Source of the DNA: Synchiropus splendidus
Taxonomy: Eukaryota; Chordata; Actinopteri; Syngnathiformes; Callionymidae
Reading direction: 5' to 3'
NCBI RefSeq assembly: GCF_027744825.2
Contig: NC_071347.1
Span: 16,162,501 to 16,226,500 of the forward strand
Length of the DNA stretch: 64,000 nt
Part shown: piece by piece, positions 23,992 through 35,008 of the stretch
How the letters are laid out: every line of letters starts with the position of its first letter
Numbering within the stretch: position 1 is the first letter of the stretch
Translations under genes and position numbers: made by a program
Notes under the pieces: generated by a model
Database searches by the model: none
What the model saw: only the letters and a program-made list of their open reading frames with translations
Told to the model about the DNA's origin: nothing

Positions 23992-24582
23992 CTACTTTAA
24001 AGCTTCAGTATCACATATGGATCCGGATTCGGATGCGGGCCGAGCCTTCTCTCTGTGCTCTGTGTTCATTTCTGCATGTTTCCACAGCAGAGCAGTACCG
24101 GACACCGTGGAGGGCAGTGTTGCTGTTACTACCCGATATGTCACTGGAATGAGACATGAAGAAGACAGAACAATGGCGGAAATTCTCCGCCCTTCAGTCG
24201 TGATATATTTCACGGCATCACCATCCGCTGCTTCCTGCAATGGTGACTCGTTTTGTCTTATGTGCAAGAGGTACATTATCACTACTTCTTCCACAGTTGG
24301 CATGTTGTTTTTGGAGGTTGACATTGTCATAAACTTTTGCCTCTGGGCTGCTCCCTGGGCGAATATATGGGTGAACAGCAATACCAACGTAAAGAACGCA
24401 TGGAAGCATGTGAGCAGTGACATTGTTTGAAATAGATGGATGCAATATTGAGCAGAAAGGGAGCATAACTGGACCTTTAGATGGTGAGTGGAAGTTTCCA
24501 GTGGGTCTATGCAGTATACCTTTGTTTCACATTGACCAGACCACTGACCCCTGAAGTGTATAGTATAAAGCGAGAGCATCAT
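23992..24582 (-). CDS. Longest open frame in the window (196 codons), inside dispersed family B; doubtful gene
   Basis: The minus-strand frame runs from a Met at 24582. An internal Met (residue 54, codon 24423-24421) begins MSLLTCFHAFFTLVLLFTHI, then FAQGAAQRQ, which resembles a secretion signal with a small-residue cleavage region. The remaining ~120 residues are hydrophilic and unlike any family I know. Most of the frame overlaps a repeat with relatives at 36917, 38818 and 48853. Minus-strand translations of those copies share short stretches (KDITT.G.RIS, GGTALF), but the 48853 copy is broken by stops. It could be a decayed transposon gene, a 5'-UTR-derived frame or chance. I would not treat it as a functional gene without transcript evidence. 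Confidence 0.2.
   Translation of the reverse strand: MMLSLYTIHFRGQWSGQCETKVYCIDPLETSTHHLKVQLCSLSAQYCIHLFQTMSLLTCFHAFFTLVLLFTHIFAQGAAQRQKFMTMSTSKNNMPTVEEVVIMYLLHIRQNESPLQEAADGDAVKYITTEGRRISAIVLSSSCLIPVTYRVVTATLPSTVSGTALLWKHAEMNTEHREKARPASESGSICDTEALK
24049..24475 (+). repeat. Dispersed family B, copy B1 (longest)
   Basis: Shared landmarks with the other three copies are CTCTGTGTTCATTTCTGCA, GCAGTACC, GGCAGTGTTGCTGTTAC, CAATGGCGGAAATTCTCC and CAGTCGTGATATAT, followed by a right half ending near TTTGAAATAGATGGATGC. Only the copy at 48853 also keeps the right half. The family is unknown to me and its ends are not defined. Confidence 0.65.
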
Positions 24583-25498
24583 TCATCTGACAGCTTGGTG
24601 CCTGTGCCGCCGACTCCGTGGTCATGTAGACAGTTCAAGAGAAGAACGTGATTAAAATTCCACAAATAGTGCTTGTTTTGAAAACTCAGTGGATGGATGA
24701 TATAGATTTCCTCCATAACCGATCTTGTCCTGAATGGCACGCAGCACGGACCCAACAAGAGGAGACACATGACTTGGTTTGACCGGCTTTAATACTACCT
24801 GCAGGTCGGCACCATACCACACCGTGGTTGGAGTCGGGGGTCAGGTTTAGCTCTGGTTTATGTTGGCCATAAGATTCTTCCTATCCCTCTTTAAACTCCA
24901 GGATCATCCCCGGAAGCCCATCCATTCACTAAAGGAGAGGCAATGGAGTGGTCCTTCACCGACTTCGGCTCCCAATCGCATACAGCACAAGAGCCTACGC
25001 CGCTCATTCAAGACCATCCACATCCGTTCCTCCTCTCAGACCTCACCATTGTTACCGCTCACAGCCACACCAAATTTAACTCCACCTAGAGGAGCCACTG
25101 AATTCGGTTCCCTACCATCAACCCTGAGACTTGTTGAGACTATTAATCCAGTTCAGACACCTTAAGTTGCGTGGATGCAGTCATGCAATAAAGAAAAGCA
25201 AGTGGCGGCGCGGTAAACTTCAGTTGAAGACTGACAGATCAAATCCAGTTCAAACGCTGCCTCTTTACACTGCTAATCCTTTCATTGTTATTCATATTAT
25301 TTATACTGTGGTTCACGTCAGGACTCTTTCAACACCAACCAGGTTGGGAAACAGAGGTTTAGATGGTATTTTTCGCTCTTTCTCTGCTGAAAAAAAAAAA
25401 AAAAAGATCCGTCTCTATGTCGACTTTCCAGCATTTATGAACGTGCTGGAATCAATCAGAGTGCGAGTATTGATAATGAACACATTCATGCACATTTA
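24583..25498. other. Unassigned noncoding stretch
   Basis: A short poly(A) tract occurs at 25390-25405. ACGGACCCAACAAGAGGAGAC near 24745 weakly recalls the LTR-like ends at 34416 and 41219, but I could not extend the match. Two frames of 101 and 122 codons have no recognisable content. Confidence 0.25.
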
Positions 25499-25499
25499 A

Positions 25500-25790
25500 A
25501 TGCTCAGAAATGAGGATAAATGGGCATTAATCTTCCTACATATTTAAATCTCAATCTAATTTCCCCTTCCACATTTTGGTCTTACTAATGGCTGTACTCT
25601 ATTATGCCTCCTATCTTAATTTGGCATATGCAAATGAATTGCATTTCAGAAAATCCTTCCCACATTACGGGGAAATTTGCGGGACATGAAGTAATTCAGG
25701 GAAATGTCCCTGCTGGCTCGCATGCTAGCTTTTCAATTATCGCACTGTTCGAGAGACGGACAGCTTTCAGCGAGCTCTCTGAAGTTTCAC
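25500..25790. promoter_or_regulatory. Candidate conserved noncoding element with POU octamer pair
   Basis: This repeat-free block contains a perfect POU octamer ATGCAAAT at 25628-25635, followed two bases later by the near-inverse AATTGCAT at 25638-25645. It also has GGGCATTAATC, ATTACGGGG and GAAGTAATTCAG. Paired inverted octamers are unusual in random sequence and typical of enhancers. Conservation and activity are not shown. Confidence 0.25.
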
Positions 25791-26282
25791 GATGAAAAAT
25801 ATGTTGAGTCCGCAAATATACTGTACTGAATTACTTGTTTAATTCACACCCTAGAGATACAGTTAAATGGCAAAAAAAAAGCACTTGTTCTTACTTTCAG
25901 ACCAGATCACTAACATGTTTATCGGAAAAGGTGGTTGGGCATGTCATTCAGAATAGTGATCCTCGTAGGAATTGAATCAAGGGTCTGTGAAAAACCAAAA
26001 GCTGTTTGGGTTTTTAAAGGACAAGGTCATTATCTCATAGTGTATTTTGAATGACGTTTTTAAAATGTAGCAATAAGTAAAGTCTTAGTCTTAAGGCCGA
26101 GCTATAAGTGGCTCTGCTTCATCTTGTCAGGTATCGACTCCACAGGATCCTTGACATTGATTTCAGAGTGCCGTCCCACCAATACCTCTTTTAAACATTC
26201 AAGCGATCCATGGGTGGCTCTCTGTCTTCCTGGCGGACAGGGAACAGCAGAAGGAGCTCATGTGAGTAAATAGTGAACACTA

Positions 26283-26465
26283 GTGATAGATGAGGTTTCA
26301 TGACGCAGTATTGAAGGGTAGATCAGGTTTCATGAAACAGTGTCCTGATGTTCAGAGGCCGCCAGACGGCACTGTCTCCTGTAAAATGTTGGGACTTGAA
26401 CAACAACCTCACATAATTTCCAAACCTAAAGTGCCATCTAAACTGTTTCATCCTCTACACATCAC
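26283..26465. mobile_element. Palindromic MITE family M, copy 4, with duplicated left end
   Basis: It is flanked by TA on both sides (26281-26282 and 26466-26467), and the outer ends are GTGATAGATGAGG and CATCAC. The left end occurs twice in tandem: GATGAGGTTTCATGACGCAGT, then GATCAGGTTTCATGAAACAGT about 35 bp later. The right half is shortened (CCATCTAAACTGTTTCATCC). The family core (GGCCGCCAGACGGCACTGTC) is present but mutated. Confidence 0.65.
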
Positions 26466-26467
26466 TA

Positions 26468-27717
26468 GTAAATAGCCATTACTGTGGACTCGAGCTTTAG
26501 CCAGAAAAGGATGCCCAAACTCATTTTGAGTATCTAACAAAAACCCTTTTTGATTTCCAAAAAGGGTGTTTGGGTTTTTGTCATATGCTCACACACTGAA
26601 GTATCAATCCTGAACTAAACTAAATGTTTTACTGCATTGAGAAAACCATTTTCTAGTCTATAAACAGATATAGAGAGTGGAAATTTCTCAGGCGGGAAAT
26701 GGATTCTAAAATTGTACAAATATAATTCACCCGATTCGTAGTGCTGCACTTGTTTTCTCCCTTGCTGTGTGTAAAAGAGGGTGCAGGGATGTCGGCAAAG
26801 TGTTATTTTACCCATATTAATCCCAGTCATTGTTTCCGTTAGAATCAAATCTGTCAATTCCAATTGGTCAATTTTACTTTGGTTTTCTGTCTGAGAACCA
26901 TGGGCTTCAACCCAGGGTGAAGTCAAAGTGAGTCATTCATGTCAATTTCATGAAGTGAGATCTGCGTCAGGAAGTGACTCATTTTTATGAATGAGCAGAC
27001 TGGAAATAGTACATAATAATATTTTTTTGAACGACGTCTGCATAGTTTTTTTCCTCCTTTCCATTCATGCATCATGACCATATACTATTTCCTGTCATTA
27101 GTTTCAGAGCCCATTACCATTACAAGCTCTAGTGGAAAAAGTACTGCTGCAATTGCTGGGGGCAACAGGTCCCACTTGTATGAATGGATATTTTTACAAT
27201 TTTATTGGATATATAAGTTTATTTGGATTTCCTGAGGCCTTCTGTAAACTTAAGTGTAAATTGTTAGATAAATACTTCATCATATGAATGAATCATGACC
27301 GTGTTGTTACACTTCTTTGACCATTTTTAAATGAAGGTTTCTGAACTCGCAGTGAATCGTGCTTGCTTGCTTCCTTTGGTAATGGGCATGAAATATCTCT
27401 ACTGCGGTTTTGGAGATTACCCTACTACCCTCTTGGAACTTTACCATGAGCTTCTAGTAGAATAGAATGTCCCTCTGCATTCTTTCTCCTCGAGACTTGG
27501 TTCTTCCTGTTGTTGTAAACCTTTTGTGGGTAATGGTGGTCGAATGTCATCCTGGTCTGATCACTGACTATGATATTTCTGTCCAGCCAAGTTGCCTTGA
27601 GAACTTTGAATTTCATTTTTGAAAGTCAAAGTGCTCATTCAATACTGTGTTCTCCCTCTTTAGATCTGCTGCGTTATCTTTGATAGATCTCCACCGAGTA
27701 TTTTTTCAGTTCCACCT
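26468..27717. other. Unassigned noncoding stretch
   Basis: A local inverted arrangement AAAACCCTTTTT / AAAAAGGGTGTTT lies at 26540-26572. No shared repeats are seen. A 103-codon minus-strand frame at 26615-26926 is not recognisable. Confidence 0.3.
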
Positions 27718-27718
27718 C

Positions 27719-27815
27719 GTGATGGGCTGGTGAGGCTTCGCGAAACAGTGTCCTCATTTTCAGAGCCCACTAGATGGCACTCTCTGCACTGACATCTTTG
27801 GAGTTTAACAACCAC
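27719..27815. mobile_element. Palindromic MITE family M, copy 5 (left half only)
   Basis: It runs from GTGATGGGCTGGTGAGGCTTC through CAGTGTCCTCATTTTCAGAG and CCCACTAGATGGCACTC to ACAACCACTG, then stops. The right arm is missing. Confidence 0.65.
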
Positions 27816-28099
27816 TGTTTGTTTTGTATTCCTTCCTTCATTTCTAAATAACTCGGATCCAATTCAGATGAAACTAACTGCATGAATCTGTCGAGCTTAT
27901 TTCAGTGTCTTTGACAGATGGTAGTTGGGAGGAAGCAGCCTCCAAACTCGCGACTCTCTCTCGAGTCCTTTCTATTCCGCAGAGTTTCCTCCAGACTCTC
28001 CTACCGCCGCTCTCGAAAACAGTTGGTTTTTGTCTCAATTCCACTTCCCTTCCGAACTGGATGACTTTTAATCACGATCATAGGATTTATGAAACATGA

Positions 28100-28560
28100 G
28101 CAAACACTGTCTTTGTTTGATCTTCACCTGTTCTCACCTGGACTCCCCACTGCATTCCATTTTCAGCTGTTCTACTTCATAAGCTCCCTTGCTCCATGCA
28201 CTCTCTGCCAAATCTTTTTTTCACCACCACACGCAAGACTCTCCAGCGCACGTCTTTGGACCGATTCCCCGGTGCCAGCTTTTCCTGCCGCTGACCTCCC
28301 TGCCCCGTTGTTATCCTGGTAAACACATCTAGCTTCTGTTTCTGGCAGAGCTTTCTCCCTGTGCCCTTCCTGGAGACTGTCTGCTCAAATCTGTGGCCAC
28401 TGACTGAGTGCTACGGCATTGAACTCAGTGGATGTGTGTTCTTTGCTTCTTTCACCTGCTGCCCAGTAACTTCACACCAACAATCCTCCCGCCCCAGTGT
28501 CTGCTCTGCTTTCATAGTTGCTGTGTGTTTGATAAAGTAACCCTGACATCTAAACCTTTA
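28100..28560 (+). mobile_element. Degraded LTR-like segment
   Basis: TTCACCTGTTCTCACCTGGAC, then AGCTGTTCTACTTCATAAGCTC, GCTGACCTCCCTGCC and a late GATAAAGTAACCCTGACATC resemble, in order, the body of common teleost LTRs of the 'GCTGACCTCCTGCC...AATAAAGT' type. No end bases or target duplications are readable. The assignment rests on remembered family style. Confidence 0.3.
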
Positions 28561-28699
28561 GTTCTTAGATATATTTACTTTTCCAACAAAGGAAATTGGG
28601 TGGGAATAGACACTTTTAGGGACATGTTTATTTCAGACAGACCACATGACTAAACCTTTCAAATGAAAATGTTCCCAAACAGTTATGGCCATCTGAGGT

Positions 28700-28733
28700 A
28701 TAATAATAATAATAATAACAATAATAATAATAA
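28700..28733. repeat. (AAT)n microsatellite
   Basis: Roughly 34 bp of TAA/AAT units with one C interruption. Confidence 0.9.
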
Positions 28734-29234
28734 CTAATTCACAAATAACATAAAATATTTTTTTGTTTGTTTTTAAGTTAAGCATGAGCCACTCGCAACA
28801 TTTGCTAAAAAGAAAAAGAGAAATTCAAAACGTATTCAAAACAATTCTTCTACTTATAGTTTGTACATGGGGGAGTTGTTATGAGGGCTTTAACGTTTTA
28901 GCAATAACCGATGTCCCTTCAGCGGCGCATTAATCATAAAGATTGCATTGCCATAAGCCATTTCTCATATACTTTTCAGAGGCTATTGATCTCCAGAGCA
29001 ACGATTCAGCGCAGGATGAATTGTACCACCACATTGAGAGGAAGATGTAGCTATCAGTTTGATGACCAGGGACAGCGTGTCACAGGAGGAGAGGAGTGCT
29101 TCTCTTTTTTTTTTTAGCTGTTTACAATAACTTAAAATCATTTAGCATGACAGTAGGGGCAGTAGTTCTTCTTTTTTTATTGGATTTTGTTTACTGATCA
29201 CAAATACAAACACATGTTCAGTTCCTGACACAAG

Positions 29235-29400
29235 TCATGCACACACTAATGGCCGACTCGGGCTACAGGAGGAAACCTAAGTTCCCGGAGGGAGACCATT
29301 CAAATTCAATCAGACAGGTTTGCTTCAAGACTTGCCTCAGGCTGGGTCAAACCTGTGACCTGTGCGTCTGCAGCACTACTCAAATGTGTGGTCACAGTTT
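29235..29400 (-). repeat. SINE relic
   Basis: CTACAGGAGGAAACCTAAG, CCCGGAGGGAGA and TCAAACCTGTGACCTG match, in the same order and spacing, the SINE at 57684-57958 (GGGAGGAAACC, AGAACCCAGAG and TCGAACCTGCAACC). It is a strongly diverged copy in the same orientation. Confidence 0.5.
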
Positions 29401-32400
29401 TTTTTATTTGAAAACCAGATGCATCTTGTATTTTACTTTTCTTTGTTGGATTTGGTTGCAGCCAATTCATTTTGCTGTTTTGGTGTGGATATGGTGGACT
29501 CAACATGGAAAGTGACACCCTAGCATCCCGAGACTTCGCCGTTGTCAGCAGCATTACATGCTAACTCCATGCCGGTCGAGAGGCCTAGCTAGCAAGTTCT
29601 GAGATGGGGAGGAACAGACATGGGAGTCGTGCTGGGACTGGGCACCTAGTGAAGGAGGGATGCCGATGCGGACCATCTGTCACTGTGGGGTCTCTCCCCT
29701 GCAACATCAGCGACAGGATAATGAACAAGCTAGCACCGCTGGTCTGGGAGTGTAGCCCGATGCTAATAACATCCTTGCTGCGCCTGCCCACTGCTGTCAC
29801 GTTGCACAGTGGTTGACTCCAATAGGAATCATTGTGGGACATTTGTTGCATTTTATGTGGTACTTTTATTTGATTTCATGTCATTTATTTATTTACTTTA
29901 ACTGTATTTTATTTTTTTGTTATATTTATTTTTTCCGTTTTCTTGTTTCTACAGTGTACTAAATCTTCAACATTACAGGAAAAAAATAATAGTTTATTGT
30001 GATGTAAACACTTACAGAGTCATCACAATTTGTTCGCTTCCATCCTTCATCAATATTCCACACTGGTCCGGAATGTATAAAACTAATTTACATAAATCTG
30101 GGGCCCATTCTTATGTGTAGATTAGCTATAAAATACAGAGGGGCAAAGGCAAAACAGGGACATTATTTTAATGTATTCGCCTGAATTCCTGACCATGATT
30201 TGACGCCGCCATGAAGTACATGATTTTACATCCCAGTTTTGGGTCTTGGGTTTGTAAGAATGCATATAGAAAGAACGACTTCTGACTACTGACATCAGCT
30301 GCGTTGGCTCTTAACATGAGTTTCAAGCAAGGGGGATGAAGAAAAGAGTGCAGGCTGGTTGGGGCTGGAGTCAACTGCAGAGGTGATGTGAGACAGAACA
30401 GAAGCAGCAAGACTGAATGGGAAGCTTTAGAGGATGGCAGTGAGACTGTCCTTTGTATGGTATGGAGACAGATGATGCCAAATACCAAGTGGCGTTGTAC
30501 ATACTGATCTTTCATTGGGAGTTGGGTGAAAGGCAATGAGTATATTGGAGGAATAGCTTGTGGAGAAGATGAAGAATCTTGGAGATGAAGATGGTACCAT
30601 GTAAAAGGAGAGCGTAAATCCAACCAAAGAGGTTCATGGATGTTGTATTATGTCACTTCTGAAGATCATTTGCCCCCTGTGACGTACCTCACGTGTTGTT
30701 TTCTATTAAAATCCATCATAATTGACTCCCTCTAGCAGTTTCTAGCTCGGCTGACAGGCGGCCTACATACACGCCATGGTGCCAAATTACGCTTGGCTGG
30801 TGACGTTCCAAATCCTCGTGCCTACTTTGACTGAAATAAAGACACTGAGCTGAGTGGTCTCTTTGATGTTGTTACTTTGAAAGTCCAACGTGATTTATAC
30901 ATATGTTTGATCAGGTTGAACGTCAAAATTATTTTTGAACGTACTATCTTGGGTGCTGAGAAACTCCCACTCATCGGGACGCACTCGCATCGTTTCAAAA
31001 CATGAAACCATCGGAGGAGTGTGGTAGTCCATGAATTGATAGCCTGAACGAAACGCTCAGGGCAAAGATATAAAGTCACAGCGACGATAAAAAAAAAAGG
31101 GTGCCGCAGCTCAATTTCCCATTTCACCTTCTTTTTTGAGAGCGGAGGAATAGAGGGACTTTTCAAACCGAATATCTTGCATCTAAGCGAAAGAGTTCAT
31201 GGTGCATGATAGTGTCCTTTCAATTGATATACACCTTTATTTATTTGTACAAAACAGTCACGCGAACTACACAATGATGGCAAAAAAAATAAATAAAATA
31301 AAACCTAGGATCTTTAAAGATGTAAAGATATGAATCAGGTGGAAATGAGTGTGGCTCTCTCAACACGTATCCTTCTGAGATACCTAAAATGACAGTGTTG
31401 TATTATCATTATTATACTATTATTATAGTATAATAGTGTCATAAGTGGATCTCAATTGATGTGGCAGTGAGCAGGTGGGCACAATGACTTGGGGTTATGA
31501 TGGTCTGCCACACGGTGACTTTGTTCAACAGGTGAGCATCTGCAGAGGAATATGTCTTCGCTCCCTGAAGAGAGTCATAATGACTGAGCAAGTGCTCTTT
31601 GGAGCATCCAGCTGAGTCAGAAGTTAACAATGGAATATCCCAATTGGTTAATAGTCCAAAGGGACAGGTTGAGATTGTGTTGAAGAAAGGTAGCTGTTAG
31701 AAGATAATGGGGAAAGTGTAACTGGGCCACATTTAGCACAGGCTTAACCAAACCGCGACATAATTGAGATGCTAATGCATCGCAAATACAACCCAGTCCC
31801 TGGTGTCAGCAAGCTGTTAAATCTATCAGACACTGAGTCGAGGAGCGAGATGTACAATTACAACGCTGGACCGAGTTTCATGCATGAACGTCTCATCCTT
31901 GGACTTCACAACATGCAAGGGAAGACCTTGATTTAATTTTCATAATGGTTGCTTTAAGCTCACACTGATGAAGATCACGTCTCTGCTTGAGTAGTTAAGC
32001 TGCTTTTGAACAACTTCATCGTATTAGTATGAATTTGCAATAATTTATGGTTCTGCAACAACATGATGAAATAAGGACCTTAAAAAAAACTAGTGTCAGC
32101 TTTTAGCTGAAAAAAAAAGGCTACAATGATTTGAATAAAATATGCTGTATTTGCAAAAGCAAGTTCCAGCACTTCAGTAATAACACATGTACATGTTTAT
32201 TTCGCTACTTTTGTGAGGACCTCTCATTGGCATTATAGTTTCCTGATCCTCTCACCCTTAACTTCCAAAACAAATGGCTAAACTTAACCAAACTCAATTA
32301 TAATAAAATAAAATTTGATAAAATAAGTAAAATAATTTTTGGTCATGATGTGAGTAGCTCACGCGATGACAGTGTGTACTTGTTTTGTTACGGGGCACTT

Positions 32401-33180
32401 CTCAAGGGCGGGATTTGACGTTGAGCAGATGACGCATGGAGGAACGGGTGAAAGGACAGTGAAGTGATCGGTCAAATTTGAGGGAAAGAGATCAACGCCT
32501 CGCAGAACATAAGGTGATAGGTGGAAATTGTGTTAATATCGATTTCCTGGATGGACTGATAAAACACTGAGGTTGACCATCGAGTGCTTGCGTGTATCGA
32601 CACATGCTTCACAGGGTGTCGTCTCTAGTCTGACATCACTGGTACATGGAATGGATAAGCAGCGGATGATGAATACGTGAGGGAATGTATCCAGCGAATC
32701 GACGAAAAGTAAGCCGGAGTGTCACATTTCACTGCAACTCACGTTGTTTATTTTAAAAACGAATGTGGTAACTCACACATCACTGAATGTGATCACCATT
32801 TGAGTCTTCATTTTGGATTTACGGACACTGCAAGTGTGCATTGAATTATTCAATCCCTTTTCTTTTCGTGACCACAAAAGTTTGGGTTTTTTCTTTGGTG
32901 GACTCATGGGATCTCCACAATAAACCTTGGACAAATAGTGGATGATCACCCCAATAACTGTGTCAACCTTCTGTTCCATTTGAGCACACTGGATCCCTTG
33001 GAAATTATATTTATGTACTTTATGTTAATATTGTGATCCAAGTCATCGCATTCGATCTCTCTTGTAATTCCCCACTGACATTCTCATCATCTGGGTCAAG
33101 GGTACCGGAGCAAAACTACCTCTCGCTCCTTATTGAGTCCAAAGACACAGTGACTTTATCCTATATTTTGTCGGCTTGGA
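29401..33180. other. Unassigned noncoding stretch
   Basis: It holds an AT hairpin at 31410-31435 (TATTATACTAT / ATAGTATAATA, 4-base loop). A 151-codon minus-strand frame at 30168-30623 is low-complexity in its middle (Leu/Ser/Pro) and not recognisable. No repeat copies shared with the rest of the window are seen. Confidence 0.3.
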
Positions 33181-33192
33181 ATCTGAGTTAAA

Positions 33193-33540
33193 ATGAATTT
33201 GTCATTGAAAACACTCGAAGGAACAGAAACCCCATTATATAATACAGTACCACGAGGATGCGAAAATGACAGCCTCCTCGGAATCACTCATGCACGCCCG
33301 ATACGGTTGCTGCGGCCATGTAAATGTGACACTAACGGCCTCGGATCAGTCTCTAATGGTATTCATTGCTGCCATGGGTCCTTTCTCCGCAACATTATTG
33401 AGATCGTTTTTATTCATGAAATCCCCCAAATTGTCCTTGGGAAAAACAGTAGATTATTGGAGGCTGATGACCTGTGGGTTGTGAATAAACATGAAAAACA
33501 ATCAGTGTTTCATTTAAAGGCAGAATTGTGTTTAGCTTAG
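33193..33540 (+). promoter_or_regulatory. Repeat-free block with overlapping open frames; possible conserved element or exon
   Basis: Two plus-strand frames (115 and 72 codons) overlap here without stops. The composition is more balanced than nearby DNA, and repeats are absent. Neither peptide is familiar, and I see no convincing splice pair. A conserved noncoding element is as likely as an exon, and chance is possible. Confidence 0.2.
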
Positions 33541-34410
33541 TGCCTCTAGGGTGGGATTGGTGGCAGGAGGGTCACAAATGAAATCATTCCAAGCCAGTTG
33601 GTGAGAGAATGAACGGTGCTATTGTGGCTCCGCGTCTGTTGTTAAGTGCTTGGAGTCAACCTCAGGAAATTAAAGCATATCATGAGTCCATCAAGTGAGC
33701 TTGAACTTGCAGTTGAAAATATTTTCAACACAAAACCCTCGGCAGAACCTGATAGCACAAAGCCCTGACTGAAATGCAAAATTTAACACTGGAGGAATTA
33801 CTAGGAGTTTTGTTGATCGCTCGCATCTTCGTGCATGATTTAAGTAACATTTTCATCCCTTTATAATCGCTCTGTGGTCGACAGCACTGAACATGTCCGC
33901 ATCATTATTCACTCCTTTTATATAAAGAACTTGACAAGGAATTGAACATTGTGTTCCAGCTGTTTCATTCCAGTTGGTTTCAAACAACCCTTCACTTTGT
34001 CTGACTTCTATATAAAAACTAAGTTCTTGTCCACTGATGGTTTTCTGTGTGGGAGTCTGTGAAGCAGCAGGGGTGAGTCAAGCTTCCTAAATTGACGCCC
34101 TGAACAGACGTGTCACTCATGGAAACTCTTTCGGGTTGTACCTCACCTCATTCATTAATGTGTGGTACTCAGCTGCATCTGTGACTGAATAGGTTGGGAT
34201 TGTTGAGGGGGTCATCGCCTCAAAGTCATGAGTGTGTCCAGATCAAATGCTCGGAATGATGTTTCTGATGAGAAACAGCCTCTCACAGTCTCTGTCTGCA
34301 ACACTACACAAGAAGGGAAGAGAAATTCTTTTCTCCATTAAAACACCACAGTCAACATGCAACACAGAAGTCTGCCTTTGGTATTGGTCAGTGTCGGACA
34401 AAAAAGTACA
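33541..34410. other. Unassigned noncoding stretch
   Basis: No shared repeats or genes are recognised between the open block and the LTR-like insertion. Confidence 0.3.
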
Positions 34411-35008
34411 CTTCCTGTCATGGCTCGTCTAGGACCCAATAGCGAGATTGATGCAGGCTCACAGATGACTCAGGAGAATGAGGGTAATTCAACAATTTAT
34501 TGATATAATAATATAAACACAAAGATGAATGGAAATTGTAAACTGAGGACGTCACACCAAATGCAGAGTGAGGAAACACGAACAAGGGCAGGGGAAAAAA
34601 AAACTGAAAACTAAGCGGGACAACAGATGACGCACTCGGAGGTGGATCAAAATTACACACACACAGGGAAATAACTCTAACGGGGAAACAGAAAAAGTGA
34701 GTCAAGCCAATAACACTCACACAGCAAGAGCGAATTGCAACAATAGAAAACGAAGGAGCAAGTGAGAAAAGTCGTCATGTAATCTTTGAGAAAAAAGGGC
34801 AACGAGAGAAGCGAGAATCGAAGGCGTTTACCATTTGGACGCAACGCAACCATCAGGCCACGCAGACTGGAACCCGGGTGTAGAAATCCTCAAAGCTTGA
34901 TCAGCAAACCAGCTCCAGCTGCGAGGCCATTAAGCTGGTGAGAACACAGGAAACGGAAACAAACAACAAAATAAAAGCATGGGAAGAAACACGGGACACG
35001 ACACTTCC
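34411..35008 (-). mobile_element. Solo-LTR-like element with target-site duplication
   Basis: The element at 34416-35003 (588 bp) begins TGTCATGG and ends ACGACA, giving TG...CA ends. It is flanked by CTTCC on both sides (34411-34415 and 35004-35008). The direct repeat extends to ACACTTCC if the shared ACA is counted. On the minus strand, AATAAA (complement of TTTATT at 34497-34502) lies about 80 bases before the end, as expected for the poly(A) signal before the 3' end of an LTR. A second element at 41219 has the same layout. No internal coding region is present, so a solo LTR left by recombination fits best. The superfamily is not determined. Confidence 0.6.

Noticed and set aside
24540..24600. 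TATA-like sequence upstream of the 196-codon frame
   Set aside because: The TTTATACTATA word on the minus strand is weak evidence in AT-rich DNA, and the frame lies in a repeat, so I did not call a promoter.
30168..30623. 151-codon minus-strand frame
   Set aside because: There is no recognisable domain, splice context or second copy. Frames of this size are expected by chance in 64 kb read in six frames.
31410..31435. AT hairpin
   Set aside because: The arms are built from only A and T plus one C-G pair per arm, so pairing is expected in such low-complexity DNA.
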